From Paracidovorax valerianellae (GTDB lineage Bacteria > Pseudomonadota > Gammaproteobacteria > Burkholderiales > Burkholderiaceae_C): 64,000 nt of DNA. The stretch lies in contig NZ_FMZC01000002.1 in assembly GCF_900102625.1 (NCBI RefSeq), positions 335,990-399,989 of the forward strand, written 5' to 3'. Numbering within the stretch: the first letter of the stretch is position 1; every line of letters begins with the position of its first letter. This document shows, in pieces, positions 43,930 to 52,957 of this stretch. The notes under the pieces were generated by a model. That model was not told the DNA's origin. It made no database searches and saw only the letters and a program-made list of their open reading frames with translations. A program made the translations under genes and the position numbers.

Positions 43930-44829
43930 ATGCTCGATTTGCGTCAACTTCGGTATTTCATCGCCGTGGCGGGGACGGGAGAACGTTGGCCGGGCGGCAG
44001 AGAAGCTGCACATCTCCCAATCTCCGCTCAGCAGGCAAATCAAGCAGTTGGAAGAGCACCTCGGCGTCTTGCTGTTCGAGCGCAACAAGAAGCGCATTCG
44101 GCTGACGCAGGAAGGCAGGGACTTGCTCGGAGAAGCGCACACGCTGATGGCCAATGCGAATCGGGTAGAGGCGTTTGCGAAACGCCTTCGTACCGGAGAC
44201 GCCGGGCGCCTGTCCGTCGGCTATGTCGAAGGCGCTATGCACGCGAACGTCTTGTGCTCAGCGTGCGGGCGCTGAAGGCCGCAAGCCCATCGCTGACGCT
44301 GTCTCTGCAAGCGTTGGGAACTGCCACGCAGTTCGACTACCTGCAACGCCGCATGCTGGACGTGGGGCTGGTCTATCGAATGCCTGACCGGGACACGGGT
44401 TTGAGCGGAACCTTGCTTTCGGACGAGCCGCTGACATTGGCCATTCCGAAAGGCCATCCGCTGTGCGCCTCGAAGACCATCAATCCTTCACAGCTGGACG
44501 GCCAGCCCTGGATCGCAGTGACTCGCCAGCCGGCGGACACGATTCGGGCAGCGCTGCTCGCGGCGTGCCGGGATTCTGGCTTCACACCAGACATTGCGTA
44601 CGAGACCTCAGACCCATTGGCGTCTCTGTATCTGGTGAGCGCAGGCCTTGGTGTGGTGCTGGTGCAATCTGCATTGAAAACCCGCGCACCCGCCGGCATC
44701 AGTTTTCGTGACGTGAACTGGCTGAATCTGAGAGTCAAGCTGTACCTCGCTTGGCGTACCGATGACAGCAGGCCCCTCGTCGCCGCGTTTCACAACGCGG
44801 CCACTACGCGAGTCAAAACCGATTCATAA
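43930..44829 (+). pseudogene. LysR-family regulator pseudogene with two frameshifts
   Basis: The gene begins MLDLRQLRYFIAVAGTGE in one frame, switches near 43982 to a second frame that carries the rest of the helix-turn-helix (VGRAAEKLHISQSPLSRQIK, HLGVLLFERNKKRI) as far as VEGAMHANVL, and returns near 44262 to the first frame for the effector-binding domain (VLSVRALKAASPSLTLSLQA to AAFHNAATTRVK). Each segment matches a normal LysR protein, so the two small indels, not chance, explain the breaks. It is divergent from azoR, which it probably once controlled. Confidence 0.82.
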
Positions 44830-44856
44830 CCAGAAACCTCATTCGCCGAACTCAGG

Positions 44857-45795
44857 TCAGTCGCAAGCCCGCACACCCTCCACCATCAACCTCAAGTTCT
44901 GCACCGCCGCCCCAGCAGCCCCCTTCCCCAGGTTATCCAACACCGCACTCAACACGATCTGCCCCGTGCGCTCGTTCCACGAAACGGCAAGACTCATGTC
45001 GTTCGATCCGTTGTGCACCTGCGGGTCCAGTTCCACGACCGGCGCATCCGCCGACATCGGCACCACATGCACATGCACATGCGCCGCACCGCGGTACCGG
45101 TCCGCCAGGCATTCATGGATGCGTGCGCCCGTAGCCTCAGCGGGCAGCAGCCGCGCATGCAACCCGATAGTGAGCACGATGCCCTGCCGGTAGCTGCCAT
45201 AGGCCGGCACGAAGAGGGGCCGCGCCGCCAGGCCGGCGTAGGCCTCGATTTCGGGCACGTGCTTGTGTTCCAGGGCCAGGCCATAGACCTTGAGCGAATG
45301 CGCGCCGGTGCCGGCCTCGTGCGCCTCCGCCCCCGCCCTGCCCTGGCCTGAATAGCCGGACACGGCCTGAATGACCAGCGGGTAGTCGGCGGGCAGCAGG
45401 CCCGCATCGGTCAGCGGGCGCAGCAGGGCGACGGCGGCTGTGGGGTAGCAGCCGGGGTTGGTCACCCGCGTTGCGGTGGCGATGCGTTCGGCTTGCTGGG
45501 CGTCCAGCTCTGGCAGGCCGTAAACCCAGCCTGGGCTGGTGCGGTGGGCGGAGCTGGCGTCGATGACGCGCACCGCGGGGTTTTCGATCATCGCGACCGC
45601 ATCGCGCGCTGCGGCGTCAGGCAGGCAGAGGATGGCGATGTCGCAGTCGTTGAGCGCTTCGCGCCGGGCGGCGGCGTTCTTGCGCAAGTCGGCGGGCAAG
45701 GTGCGAATGCGAAATTCGCTGCTGCCACGCAGCCGGTTTTGAAGGTCAAGGCCGGTGGTGCCCTGGTCGCCGTCGATGAAGAGTTTTTGGTCCAT
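44857..45795 (-). CDS. argC: N-acetyl-gamma-glutamyl-phosphate reductase (type 2)
   Basis: A 312-residue enzyme of arginine biosynthesis that reduces N-acetylglutamyl phosphate with NADPH to the semialdehyde. The catalytic Cys116 is in [10 protein letters not shown]. The shorter N-terminal part ([15 protein letters not shown]) and length near 310 fit the type 2 family. Tandem CACATG units encode a HVHVHVV stretch. It is isolated from other arg genes and divergent from a LysR regulator, and sits between accessory segments while itself having ordinary high-GC codon use. Confidence 0.94.
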   Translation of the reverse strand: MDQKLFIDGDQGTTGLDLQNRLRGSSEFRIRTLPADLRKNAAARREALNDCDIAILCLPDAAARDAVAMIENPAVRVIDASSAHRTSPGWVYGLPELDAQQAERIATATRVTNPGCYPTAAVALLRPLTDAGLLPADYPLVIQAVSGYSGQGRAGAEAHEAGTGAHSLKVYGLALEHKHVPEIEAYAGLAARPLFVPAYGSYRQGIVLTIGLHARLLPAEATGARIHECLADRYRGAAHVHVHVVPMSADAPVVELDPQVHNGSNDMSLAVSWNERTGQIVLSAVLDNLGKGAAGAAVQNLRLMVEGVRACD

Positions 45796-45840
45796 GGAGC
45801 GCGATCGTAGGCAGGCAGGGCCGATGGCTCCAGCTAAATA

Positions 45841-45860
45841 TATGCAACCCCGGATTCATA
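45841..45860. promoter_or_regulatory. Possible operator between argC and the LysR gene
   Basis: An imperfect dyad TATG-N12-CATA lies in the only AT-rich part of the 82-base divergent gap, 17 bases from the LysR start. Geometry is roughly that of a LysR site; evidence is weak. Confidence 0.3.
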
Positions 45861-45877
45861 AAAACTAAACTTAGCGC

Positions 45878-46750
45878 ATGCGAGAACTCAGCCTGGACCA
45901 CCTGCGCACCCTGGTCGCCATTGCCGACTTGGGCTCTTTGGCGAACGCGGCGCGTGCCCTTCATCTGGCGGCGCCGACCGTGACGGTGCAGATTGCGGAA
46001 CTGGAATCGCGCCTGGGCGGGCAACTGCTCGTTCGCGGGCGGGGGCCGGCACAGCCGACCGCGCTGGGCGAGGGGTTCATCGCGCGCGCCCGCAGGCTGC
46101 TGGCCGATGCGGATGACGCGGTGGAGGATGTGCGGCGCCAACTGGCCGGGCAGACGGGCCGGGTGCGCGTGGGCGCATCGACGGGCGCCATCGCGCACCT
46201 GCTGCCGCCCGCGCTGGAGCGCCTGGCCCAGCAGTACCCGGGCGTGGACGTGAACGTGCAGGTGCTGACGTCCAACGAGAGCATGGCCCGGCTCGCCGCG
46301 GGCAGCCTGGACCTGGCGGTGGTGGCGCTGCCGCAGGCGCCGGTGCGCGGCGTGCACGTGACGCCGCTGCGGCGCGAGGCGGTGGTGGCGTTTTTTCCAG
46401 CGGCGTGGAAGGCGCCCCGGCGGCTGACACCGCAGTGGCTGGCCGAGCGGCCGCTGATCATGAACGACCCTTCCACGCGCCTGTACCGGCTGACGGCGGA
46501 ATGGTTCTCTGCGGCGGGCGTGCATTGCCGCCCGCGCATCGAGCTGAACTACAACGATGCGATCCGCACGCTGGTGGCGGCGGGCTACGGCGCGGCGCTG
46601 CTGCCACAGGAATCGTACGAGCCCGCGCGGGACCCTCGCATTGCCGTGCGCCCGCTCAGCCCGGCGCTGTGGCGGCAGTTGGGCCTGGCGGTCAGCGACC
46701 GGGGCGCGAGCGGGCCGACGCGCTTCGTGATGGATGCTTTGCGGGCTTGA
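45878..46750 (+). CDS. LysR-family transcriptional regulator
   Basis: A 290-residue LysR regulator: helix-turn-helix at residues 1-62 (LDHLRTLVAIADLGSLANAA, TVTVQIAELESRLGG) and effector domain after about residue 90. The usual 'QPALS' recognition segment reads APTVTVQIAEL. It is divergent from argC with 82 bases between them. Control of argC by a LysR protein would be unusual, so the target is uncertain; it may instead regulate itself or distant genes. Confidence 0.9.
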   Translation: MRELSLDHLRTLVAIADLGSLANAARALHLAAPTVTVQIAELESRLGGQLLVRGRGPAQPTALGEGFIARARRLLADADDAVEDVRRQLAGQTGRVRVGASTGAIAHLLPPALERLAQQYPGVDVNVQVLTSNESMARLAAGSLDLAVVALPQAPVRGVHVTPLRREAVVAFFPAAWKAPRRLTPQWLAERPLIMNDPSTRLYRLTAEWFSAAGVHCRPRIELNYNDAIRTLVAAGYGAALLPQESYEPARDPRIAVRPLSPALWRQLGLAVSDRGASGPTRFVMDALRA

Positions 46751-46856
46751 AGGGCGTTGCGGCTGGTTGATACTGCGGGCGCGCTGCGTTCGCACCCGGT
46801 GGGCGCCATACCGGCCCGCTCTTCATTTTTTTCTCTAGCCCTCTTCCTACCCACGC

Positions 46857-47366
46857 ATGGTTCATTCGCCCGTTCCGCACGCTCCGCCCGTTACGCCTGC
46901 CGCCCTTCAGCCCAGCCCTTTCGCCCCTCGCCAGCGCGCCCTGCTGGTGGCGGGCATCGTGGCCACCATTGCCCTGGGACTGGCTTCGCGCCGCTGGCCG
47001 GGCGTGCTGTTTCCCAGCGCGTTGGGCAAGTACCCCGGCGATGCGCTGTGGGCGCTAATGGTGATGTTCGGCTGGGCCTGCGTCTGGCCGCGCATGGCGC
47101 CGCTGCGGCTGGCGGCGCTGGCGCTGGCCACGTCGTTTGCCGTGGAGTTTTCGCAGCTGTACCAGGCGCCGTGGATCAACGCGATCCGCAGCACCACGCC
47201 GGGCCATCTGGTGCTGGGGTCGTGGTTCGGGGCGATGGACCTGGTGGCCTACGCGGTGGGTGTGGCGTGCGGGTTGGGGCTGGATGGGCTGCGCTTGGCT
47301 TGGCTGCGCAAAAGAAAATCGCACGCGGCTCTCTCCCAGGACACTCGCCAGAGGGATATTGGGTAA
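46857..47366 (+). CDS. DUF2809-family membrane protein
   Basis: A 169-residue inner-membrane protein with four predicted membrane segments. The family motifs are LGKYPGDALWALMVMFGWAC, SFAVEFSQLYQAPWINAIRS and HLVLGSWFGAMDLVAYAVG. The N-terminal 25 residues are Pro-rich. DUF2809 proteins have no known function. It shares its strand with the two genes downstream but has the high GC of the surrounding chromosome, whereas those have not. Confidence 0.88.
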   Translation: MVHSPVPHAPPVTPAALQPSPFAPRQRALLVAGIVATIALGLASRRWPGVLFPSALGKYPGDALWALMVMFGWACVWPRMAPLRLAALALATSFAVEFSQLYQAPWINAIRSTTPGHLVLGSWFGAMDLVAYAVGVACGLGLDGLRLAWLRKRKSHAALSQDTRQRDIG

Positions 47367-47402
47367 GGCAATTCGAGACTGCAAAAGGGAAAACGAAGCC
47401 TT

Positions 47403-47418
47403 TGCCAATGCGTTGGCA
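47403..47418. promoter_or_regulatory. Palindrome upstream of the PIN-associated pair
   Basis: TGCCAA-TGCG-TTGGCA, a perfect 6-bp dyad, 32 bases before the start of the 256-residue gene. Its place between the expected promoter and the start codon suggests an autoregulatory operator, as is common for toxin-antitoxin operons. Not demonstrated. Confidence 0.4.
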
Positions 47419-47449
47419 GAGGACGTTTTACCCGTGGGAGAATGCCTGC

Positions 47450-48220
47450 ATGGCTGCCGACCGCATCACCATTGCTTTCGAGGATCAATCGCAGGGATAT
47501 GCGATTTCGCCGGACCGCGTCCCGCTGTCAATGCTTGCAGAGTTCTCTGCCGACGTAGCGAAGCTGGTGCGTGGAAGCGAAAAAGACGTAGATACCGACG
47601 AGATTGAAGTGCAGATCATTGAAGGCTCACTTGCCTTTGCGTTTCCTCTTCCTTCTTCTGGCGGCCTCCTGAAAGACCTCAGGGCGCTGGCGGAGTCGTC
47701 AGACTTGGCGCGCATAGACCACAAGCGGAGAACTGTCTTGGAACGTTGGCAGGCCAGCGCCAGAAAAACGGCTCATCGCATTATCAAAATTGCCACGAGT
47801 GCAATTTCTCAAGCCATCGTCATTGACAAAGACAGTGACTTCGTTGCCCGAGAGATTGATCAATGGGTCAGCGTGGAACGATATGTCCGGGGCGAAATTA
47901 CCGATCTTGGCGGTGCGGGCACGTCAAACGCCCATGTGGTACTGCCCGACGGCAAGAAGCTGACCGTGCGTACAGACAAGGAACTGATCCTGGCGGAGCG
48001 TAGCAATTTGGTCTACAAGACCGTTCATCTGCGCATCCGAGCCAAACTCAACATTGCCACAGGCGAGCTGCAAGATGCGTCCTTGATTGAGTTCGTTAAT
48101 TACCAGCCGAGCTTCAACGAAGACGAATTCAGGCGGTTTACCGATAAAGGCAAGAAGGCCTGGGCGGACGTAGATGATCCGGCCCAGTGGGTACGTGAGC
48201 TCAGAGGGAGCCAGGGATGA
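47450..48220 (+). CDS. Unknown protein coupled to a PIN-domain nuclease
   Basis: A 256-residue soluble protein, not recognised. It begins MAADRITIAFEDQSQGYAIS, has a strand-rich N-terminal third ending EIEVQIIEGSLAFAFPLPSS, a central helical segment (ARIDHKRRTVLERWQASARK) and a strand-rich C-terminal part (HLRIRAKLNIATGELQDASL). No DNA-binding motif stands out, so it does not look like a standard antitoxin. GGGAG nine bases upstream fixes the start. The stop overlaps the start of the PIN gene (ATGA). Base composition is clearly lower in GC than the flanking genes, indicating acquisition. Confidence 0.75.
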   Translation: MAADRITIAFEDQSQGYAISPDRVPLSMLAEFSADVAKLVRGSEKDVDTDEIEVQIIEGSLAFAFPLPSSGGLLKDLRALAESSDLARIDHKRRTVLERWQASARKTAHRIIKIATSAISQAIVIDKDSDFVAREIDQWVSVERYVRGEITDLGGAGTSNAHVVLPDGKKLTVRTDKELILAERSNLVYKTVHLRIRAKLNIATGELQDASLIEFVNYQPSFNEDEFRRFTDKGKKAWADVDDPAQWVRELRGSQG

Positions 48221-48717
48221 ATGGAGCCCTGCTCGACACAAGCTTTTTGATCACCCTCAGCAAAGAAGACCGAGAACATCATCTGGTGGCGAAGCAGTAC
48301 TACCGGGCTTGCCTGGATAGGCTGATTCCCATGTACCTGTCTGCCATCGTCATTTCAGAGTTTGAGGTTCGGCAACCGATTGCGGACCTTCCACTGCATA
48401 ACTTTCTGGTGCTGCCTTTTAATTTTGACGACGCGCGGGCGGCTGCATCGTTGGCAGCACCGGGCGCTAAAGCGCGTCCCGCCGGCTATCCACGCGACAC
48501 TGCCAAAGATGATTTGAAGCTTCTTGCACAGTGCGAGATTTCCGGTATCTCCCATTTCCTCACGGACGACAACCAGTGTGTGAAGAAGATCGAGACGCTG
48601 CGAAAGCAATTGCCCGCTCGATCTCTACCGATGGGTGTTTGGTGCGGAGAGGCATTTGACGACGCGCTTTTTAATTCCGGAAATCAGCGCGGCCTTCCGA
48701 GCATGCCACCTAAATAG
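48217..48717 (+). CDS. PIN-domain protein
   Basis: A 166-residue PIN-like ribonuclease-fold protein. The four acidic positions expected at the active site can be placed: Asp7 in ALLDTSFLI, Glu48 in AIVISEFE, Asp98 or Asp99 in RDTAKDDLKLL and Asp117 or Asp118 in HFLTDDNQC. It is longer than VapC toxins (about 130) and resembles PIN proteins annotated as putative nucleases in accessory loci. It is translationally coupled to the unknown protein upstream. Function as an RNase is inferred from the fold. Confidence 0.82.
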   Translation: MNGALLDTSFLITLSKEDREHHLVAKQYYRACLDRLIPMYLSAIVISEFEVRQPIADLPLHNFLVLPFNFDDARAAASLAAPGAKARPAGYPRDTAKDDLKLLAQCEISGISHFLTDDNQCVKKIETLRKQLPARSLPMGVWCGEAFDDALFNSGNQRGLPSMPPK

Positions 48718-48726
48718 GTTCTTGAA

Positions 48727-48742
48727 ACGGCAAGCATGCCGT
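48727..48742. other. Short hairpin after the PIN gene
   Basis: ACGGCA-AGCA-TGCCGT, nine bases after the PIN stop, with no T-tract following on the plus strand. On the minus strand it is followed by TTTC and could weakly end the dinB transcript. Confidence 0.4.
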
Positions 48743-48794
48743 GCGTCTGAAAACCGCTTCGGCGTCGTCTGCAGTCGCCCAACAAAACACTCTC

Positions 48795-50027
48795 TCAGTC
48801 GAACAGCCCCGGCGTCATGGGCACCTTGCGCACGGTGGCCGCCTCGCGCGCGGCCTGCTCGGTCAGCAGGTTGCCGACCCGCACGCCGAGCAGGCGCAGG
48901 CGCTTGTCCAGCGGAACGCGCTTGAGGCACTGTCCTGCCGCGCGGCGGATGGTGGCGGCGTCTTGCGTGGGGTGGTCGATGGTGAGGTCGCGCGTGGCGA
49001 TCTTGAAGTCGTCGTAGCGCAGCTTGATGCCGATGGTCTTGCCCACGTAGCCCTTGCGCTGCAGGTCGCCAGCCACGCGCTCGCACAGGTCGGTGAAGAT
49101 GCGGCCCAGTTCGGCGCGGTCGCGCACGGCGTGCAGGTCGCGGTCGAAGGTGGTTTCGCGGCTCATGGAGACGGGCTCGCTCTCGGTGACCACGGGGCGG
49201 TCGTCGCGGCCCCAGGCAGCTTCGTGCAGCCAGGCGCCGCTGGCCTTGCCGAAGTGGCGCACCAGCCAGTCGCGCGGGCGCGCGGCGAGTTCGCCCACGG
49301 TGTGGATGCCATACGACTGCAGCTTGGCGTCGGCCTTGGGGCCGATGCCGTTGATCTTGCGGCAGGCCAGCGGCCAGATGGTTTTTTCCAGATCGCCCTC
49401 GTGCACGATCGAAATGCCGTTGGGCTTGTTGAACTCGCTGGCCATCTTGGCGATGAGCTTGTTGGGCGCCACGCCGATGGAGCAGGTCAGGCCGGTGGCA
49501 TCAAGGATGCTTTTCTGGATGAGCTGCGCCAGCGACCGGCCACCATTGCGCTGCCCGCCGGGCACGTGCGTGAAGTCGATGTACACCTCGTCCACGCCGC
49601 GGTCTTCCATGACGGGCGCGATGGAAAGAATCACCTCTTTGAACAGGCGGGAAAACCGCCGGTACGACGCGAAATCGACCGGCAGCAAGATGGCCTGCGG
49701 GCACAGGCGCGCGGCCTTCATGAGCCCCATGGCCGAGCCCACGCCGAACTGGCGCGCCGGGTAGGTGGCGGTGGTGATGACGCCGCGGCCCACGTAGTCT
49801 TTGAGGCGCGGAAAGGCATCCACGGGAATGTCGGCCTCGCGGCCTGCAAACTCGGCGGCCAGGGCTTCGTCGGGCGCCCGCCGGCCGCCGCCGATGACGG
49901 CGGGCAGGCCCTTCAACTGCGGGTAGCGCAGCAGTTCCACGGATGCATAGAACGCATCCATGTCCAGGTGGGCGATGCGGCGTGGCAGGGAGGGTGCGGG
50001 CTCTGGTGGGGCGGTCACGTCCGCCAT
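48795..50027 (-). CDS. dinB: DNA polymerase IV
   Basis: A 410-residue Y-family translesion polymerase. Catalytic acids are Asp22 and Asp24 in HLDMDAFYASVE and the Asp/Glu pair in GVDEVYIDFT; SIGVAPNKLIAKMASEFNKP and NGIGPKADAKLQSYGIHTVG (helix-hairpin-helix) are typical, and the C terminus PMTPGLFD could serve as a clamp-binding end. Longer than E. coli Pol IV (351) owing to extra residues in the little-finger and N-terminal parts. No LexA box is obvious upstream. The start at 50027 is preferred over an upstream ATG at 50099. Confidence 0.94.
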   Translation of the reverse strand: MADVTAPPEPAPSLPRRIAHLDMDAFYASVELLRYPQLKGLPAVIGGGRRAPDEALAAEFAGREADIPVDAFPRLKDYVGRGVITTATYPARQFGVGSAMGLMKAARLCPQAILLPVDFASYRRFSRLFKEVILSIAPVMEDRGVDEVYIDFTHVPGGQRNGGRSLAQLIQKSILDATGLTCSIGVAPNKLIAKMASEFNKPNGISIVHEGDLEKTIWPLACRKINGIGPKADAKLQSYGIHTVGELAARPRDWLVRHFGKASGAWLHEAAWGRDDRPVVTESEPVSMSRETTFDRDLHAVRDRAELGRIFTDLCERVAGDLQRKGYVGKTIGIKLRYDDFKIATRDLTIDHPTQDAATIRRAAGQCLKRVPLDKRLRLLGVRVGNLLTEQAAREAATVRKVPMTPGLFD

Positions 50028-50146
50028 TGTCCATGCGGCCGCATGCTGCTGTGCACGCCGCATGGGATGGCCCCGCGCGGCCCTGCCCCGCTTGCGCAAG
50101 CGCCGCGAGGGATGGCTGGGGCGCGGGCAGCCCTGGCCGCTCAGGC

Positions 50147-52093
50147 TCAGGCCAGGCGCAATGCGCCGGGTTCGCCGCTCAAGCGGAACACGGCCACCGT
50201 GTCCACCAGTTGCTGCGCCTGGGCCTTGAGGCTTTGTGCAGCCGCAGCGCTTTCCTCCACCAGCGCGGCGTTCTGCTGCGTGACCTGGTCCATCTGGCTC
50301 ACCGCTTCGCCGACCTGCGAGATGCCGGAGCTTTGCTCGGCAGTGGCCGCGCTGATTTCCGTCACGATGTCGCTCACGCGCTGGATGGAGGCGACGATCT
50401 CGCTCATGGTGGTGCCGGCTTCATCGACCAGGGCCGAGCCGCGCTCGACGCGCTCCACGCTGTCGTTGATGAGGGTCTTGATTTCCTTGGCGGCCTCGGC
50501 GCTGCGCCCGGCCAGCGAGCGGACTTCGCTCGCCACCACGGCAAAGCCGCGGCCCTGTTCGCCGGCCCGGGCGGCTTCCACCGCGGCATTCAGCGCGAGG
50601 ATGTTGGTCTGGAAAGCGATGGAGTCGATCACGCCGATGATGTCGGCGATGCGGCGCGAGCTACCGTTGATGCCCTTCATGGTCTCGACGACCTGGCCCA
50701 CGACCTCGCCGCCACGCACGGCCACACCCGATGCGCTGCGCGCCAGTTGGCTGGCTTCGCGGGCGCTGTCCGCGTTGTGCTGCACGGTGGAGCCCAGCTC
50801 TTCCATGGACGCTGCCGTTTCTTCCAGCGAACTGGCCTGCTCTTCGGTGCGCTGGCTCAGGTCGGCATTGCCTTGGGCGATCTGCAGGCTGGCGTTGGCC
50901 ACGCTTTCCGCGTTGCCGCGCACCGAGCCCACGACGTCGCTCAGGCGGTCGTTCATGGTGCCGAGCGCCTGCAGCAGGCGGGCGATTTCATCGCGGCCCT
51001 GGCTTTGCACGCGGGTGCTCAGGTCCCCCTGCGCCACGGCTTCGGCCAGTTGCACGGCGGCGGCCACCGAACGGGTGGTGGCGCGGGTGATGACCCACAT
51101 CACCCAGGCGGCCAGCGCCGCCAGCAGGGCCACGGCGGCGGACAGCACCATCATGTCGCGGCGCAGCGCCTGCGTGCGCTGGCCGAGCGTGTCGTTGAGC
51201 ACATCGAACGAGGCGGTCACCAGCGCGAATTGGGCGTCGATGATGCGGGTCATCTGCGCGACCCACTGCGGGGCCGGCATCGACAGCGCGGTGGCCTTGA
51301 CGATGTTTTCATCGGCCAGCTTGAAGCCTTCGTCGGCCGCGGCCAGTGCGGCTTTGCGCGCGGTTTCCACTTGCGGTGGCAGGTTGCCGCCCGAGGCCAG
51401 CACCAGCGTCTTGCGGGCATCGCCGTGGTACTGCCTGGCCCGGTCGGCCAGGGTTTCGATGCGCACCCGCTCCTCGGGTGAAGCATCGCCCCGTGCCAGC
51501 ACCAGGGCACCCCGCGCCCGCATCTGGCCCAGTGCTTCGGTGAGTTGCGGCAGGTGGATGAGCGCGGCGCGCTGCAGGTAGTAGCTGCTGGCATCCGCAT
51601 CCAGCGAGATGCCGGAGCTGTTGGCCACGTCGTCGATCAGGTCCAGTTCGCTGGCCACCAGCGCGGCATGGCGCAGGTTGCTCTGGCCGCCGGTGATGGC
51701 CTTGCCGCCCACGCCGGAGGCGAGTTCACGCCAGTCGCTGGCGGCCTTGTCCAGCGCGGAAGAAAGAGTGCGGTCTGCCAGCGGCGCAGCAGCGGCCTGG
51801 GCGCGCGCGATGGCGGCATCGACCTCGGCCTGCTTGGCGCGGCGGGGGGCGTCCAGGGAGGCATCGCCGCCCAGGAATGCGGCAGACAGCCCACGGTGCT
51901 GCTGCGTCAGCTGCACCAGCTTGAGCAGTTCACGGGCAGGCGCGATGCCGAGGTTTTCGCGTTCGAGAACGCGCACGTTGGTCCAGTTGAGGTTGATCAC
52001 CATCGCGGTCGGGATGGCGAACATGAAGAAAGCAAGTGCCCCGATCAGGAGGAACTTGCGGGAAATCTGAAGGTTGTTGATCCAATAAGTCAT
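50147..52093 (-). CDS. Methyl-accepting chemotaxis protein with large helical sensor
   Basis: A 648-residue receptor. Membrane segment 1 at about residues 15-38 ([20 protein letters not shown]); a periplasmic helical sensor of about 290 residues that begins [20 protein letters not shown], like nitrate/nitrite-sensing (NIT) or PilJ-type domains; membrane segment 2 near 330-350 ([15 protein letters not shown]); HAMP; and a signalling domain with [16 protein letters not shown]. The first codons are ATGACTTATTGG with a weak ribosome binding site. The 260-base upstream gap (52094-52353) is comparatively AT-rich but I see no clear sigma-28 promoter on this strand. Confidence 0.93.
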   Translation of the reverse strand: MTYWINNLQISRKFLLIGALAFFMFAIPTAMVINLNWTNVRVLERENLGIAPARELLKLVQLTQQHRGLSAAFLGGDASLDAPRRAKQAEVDAAIARAQAAAAPLADRTLSSALDKAASDWRELASGVGGKAITGGQSNLRHAALVASELDLIDDVANSSGISLDADASSYYLQRAALIHLPQLTEALGQMRARGALVLARGDASPEERVRIETLADRARQYHGDARKTLVLASGGNLPPQVETARKAALAAADEGFKLADENIVKATALSMPAPQWVAQMTRIIDAQFALVTASFDVLNDTLGQRTQALRRDMMVLSAAVALLAALAAWVMWVITRATTRSVAAAVQLAEAVAQGDLSTRVQSQGRDEIARLLQALGTMNDRLSDVVGSVRGNAESVANASLQIAQGNADLSQRTEEQASSLEETAASMEELGSTVQHNADSAREASQLARSASGVAVRGGEVVGQVVETMKGINGSSRRIADIIGVIDSIAFQTNILALNAAVEAARAGEQGRGFAVVASEVRSLAGRSAEAAKEIKTLINDSVERVERGSALVDEAGTTMSEIVASIQRVSDIVTEISAATAEQSSGISQVGEAVSQMDQVTQQNAALVEESAAAAQSLKAQAQQLVDTVAVFRLSGEPGALRLA

Positions 52094-52353
52094 GGCTTCT
52101 ATATGGTGTCTTTTGTCACCATTTGTAATGTTCTGTACGCAACGAATTGGAACGGGATTGCGACCAGCGGGTCGTAGGAAGGCAGCCCCATTTGCTTTTG
52201 ATTGGCGGATAAGCCACAAAAGCGCGCGAATTCTAAGCGCGTACGGCAGAGCTCCGCTGGGCTGCGGAGAGCAGCCATGGAGATACACCTAGATACGAAG
52301 AGATTTGACTTTTGGATTCATTACATGCGTTGCACATGCAGTTTTTTTTAGCC

Positions 52354-52914
52354 CTAGCGCACAGTGATCACGTCCCGGTGCATGGGGGCCAGCAGCGCCA
52401 GAAGGCGGCTTTGCTGGGTGAAGGCGACGCCCTGCTCGGTCATGGAGTCCTGCAGCAGCTCGACCAGCACGTTGAAATCCCGCTTGCGGATTTCCGTGTC
52501 GGCGTGCGCGGCTTTCATGTCCGCCCCCTCGTAGCGGCAGGGCCCACCCGCCAGCAGGCAGATCTGGTTGGTCAGGCTGTCTTTCAGCGCCTGGGGCTTG
52601 GTTTCTTTGAACAGATGGCCGATGCGCGCGTCCTTGAACGCCCGGTCCACCAAGCCATTCATGATTCGGGCAATGCCGGGCTTGCCGCCCAGCGCGTCGT
52701 ACAGGCCCTCCGGCGCGGTCTTGCCTGCCGCGCCCGCGGCCACGGCGCCGGTCGGGTCTGCGGGGTTTGCAGGGGCCGGGGCGGCTGCGGCGGCAGCACC
52801 CATCGGAGCCGGTGGAGCCTGCGGCGCCACGGCGGGTTGGGCCATGGCGGCAGCGGCTGCAAGCGCGATGGCGAGCCCGGCGAAAGACGGCATGGCGTGG
52901 ATTCGGATCGGCAT
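52354..52914 (-). CDS. Exported group I truncated haemoglobin-like protein
   Basis: A 186-residue protein: signal peptide (MPIRIHAMPSFAGLAIALAA), a Pro/Ala-rich linker up to about residue 70, then a truncated-globin domain starting GLYDALGGKPGIARIMNGLV, with RIGHLFKETKP and the probable proximal His in GADMKAAHADTEIR. Two Cys flank the loop before it (CLLAGGPC). Truncated haemoglobins are usually cytoplasmic O2/NO proteins, so export is noteworthy. AAGGAGG upstream of the start. It follows the DUF3034 gene by 43 bases on the same strand, so the two probably form an operon. Confidence 0.85.
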   Translation of the reverse strand: MPIRIHAMPSFAGLAIALAAAAAMAQPAVAPQAPPAPMGAAAAAAPAPANPADPTGAVAAGAAGKTAPEGLYDALGGKPGIARIMNGLVDRAFKDARIGHLFKETKPQALKDSLTNQICLLAGGPCRYEGADMKAAHADTEIRKRDFNVLVELLQDSMTEQGVAFTQQSRLLALLAPMHRDVITVR

Positions 52915-52957
52915 GGCAGGCGCCTCCTTGTTTCTGGCGGGGCTCACGGTCGGAACG

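Noticed and set aside
52190-52225. GGCGGATAA on the plus strand as a sigma-28 promoter for the MCP gene at 50147
   Set aside because: It points away from the MCP gene, which is on the minus strand, and no plus-strand gene follows.
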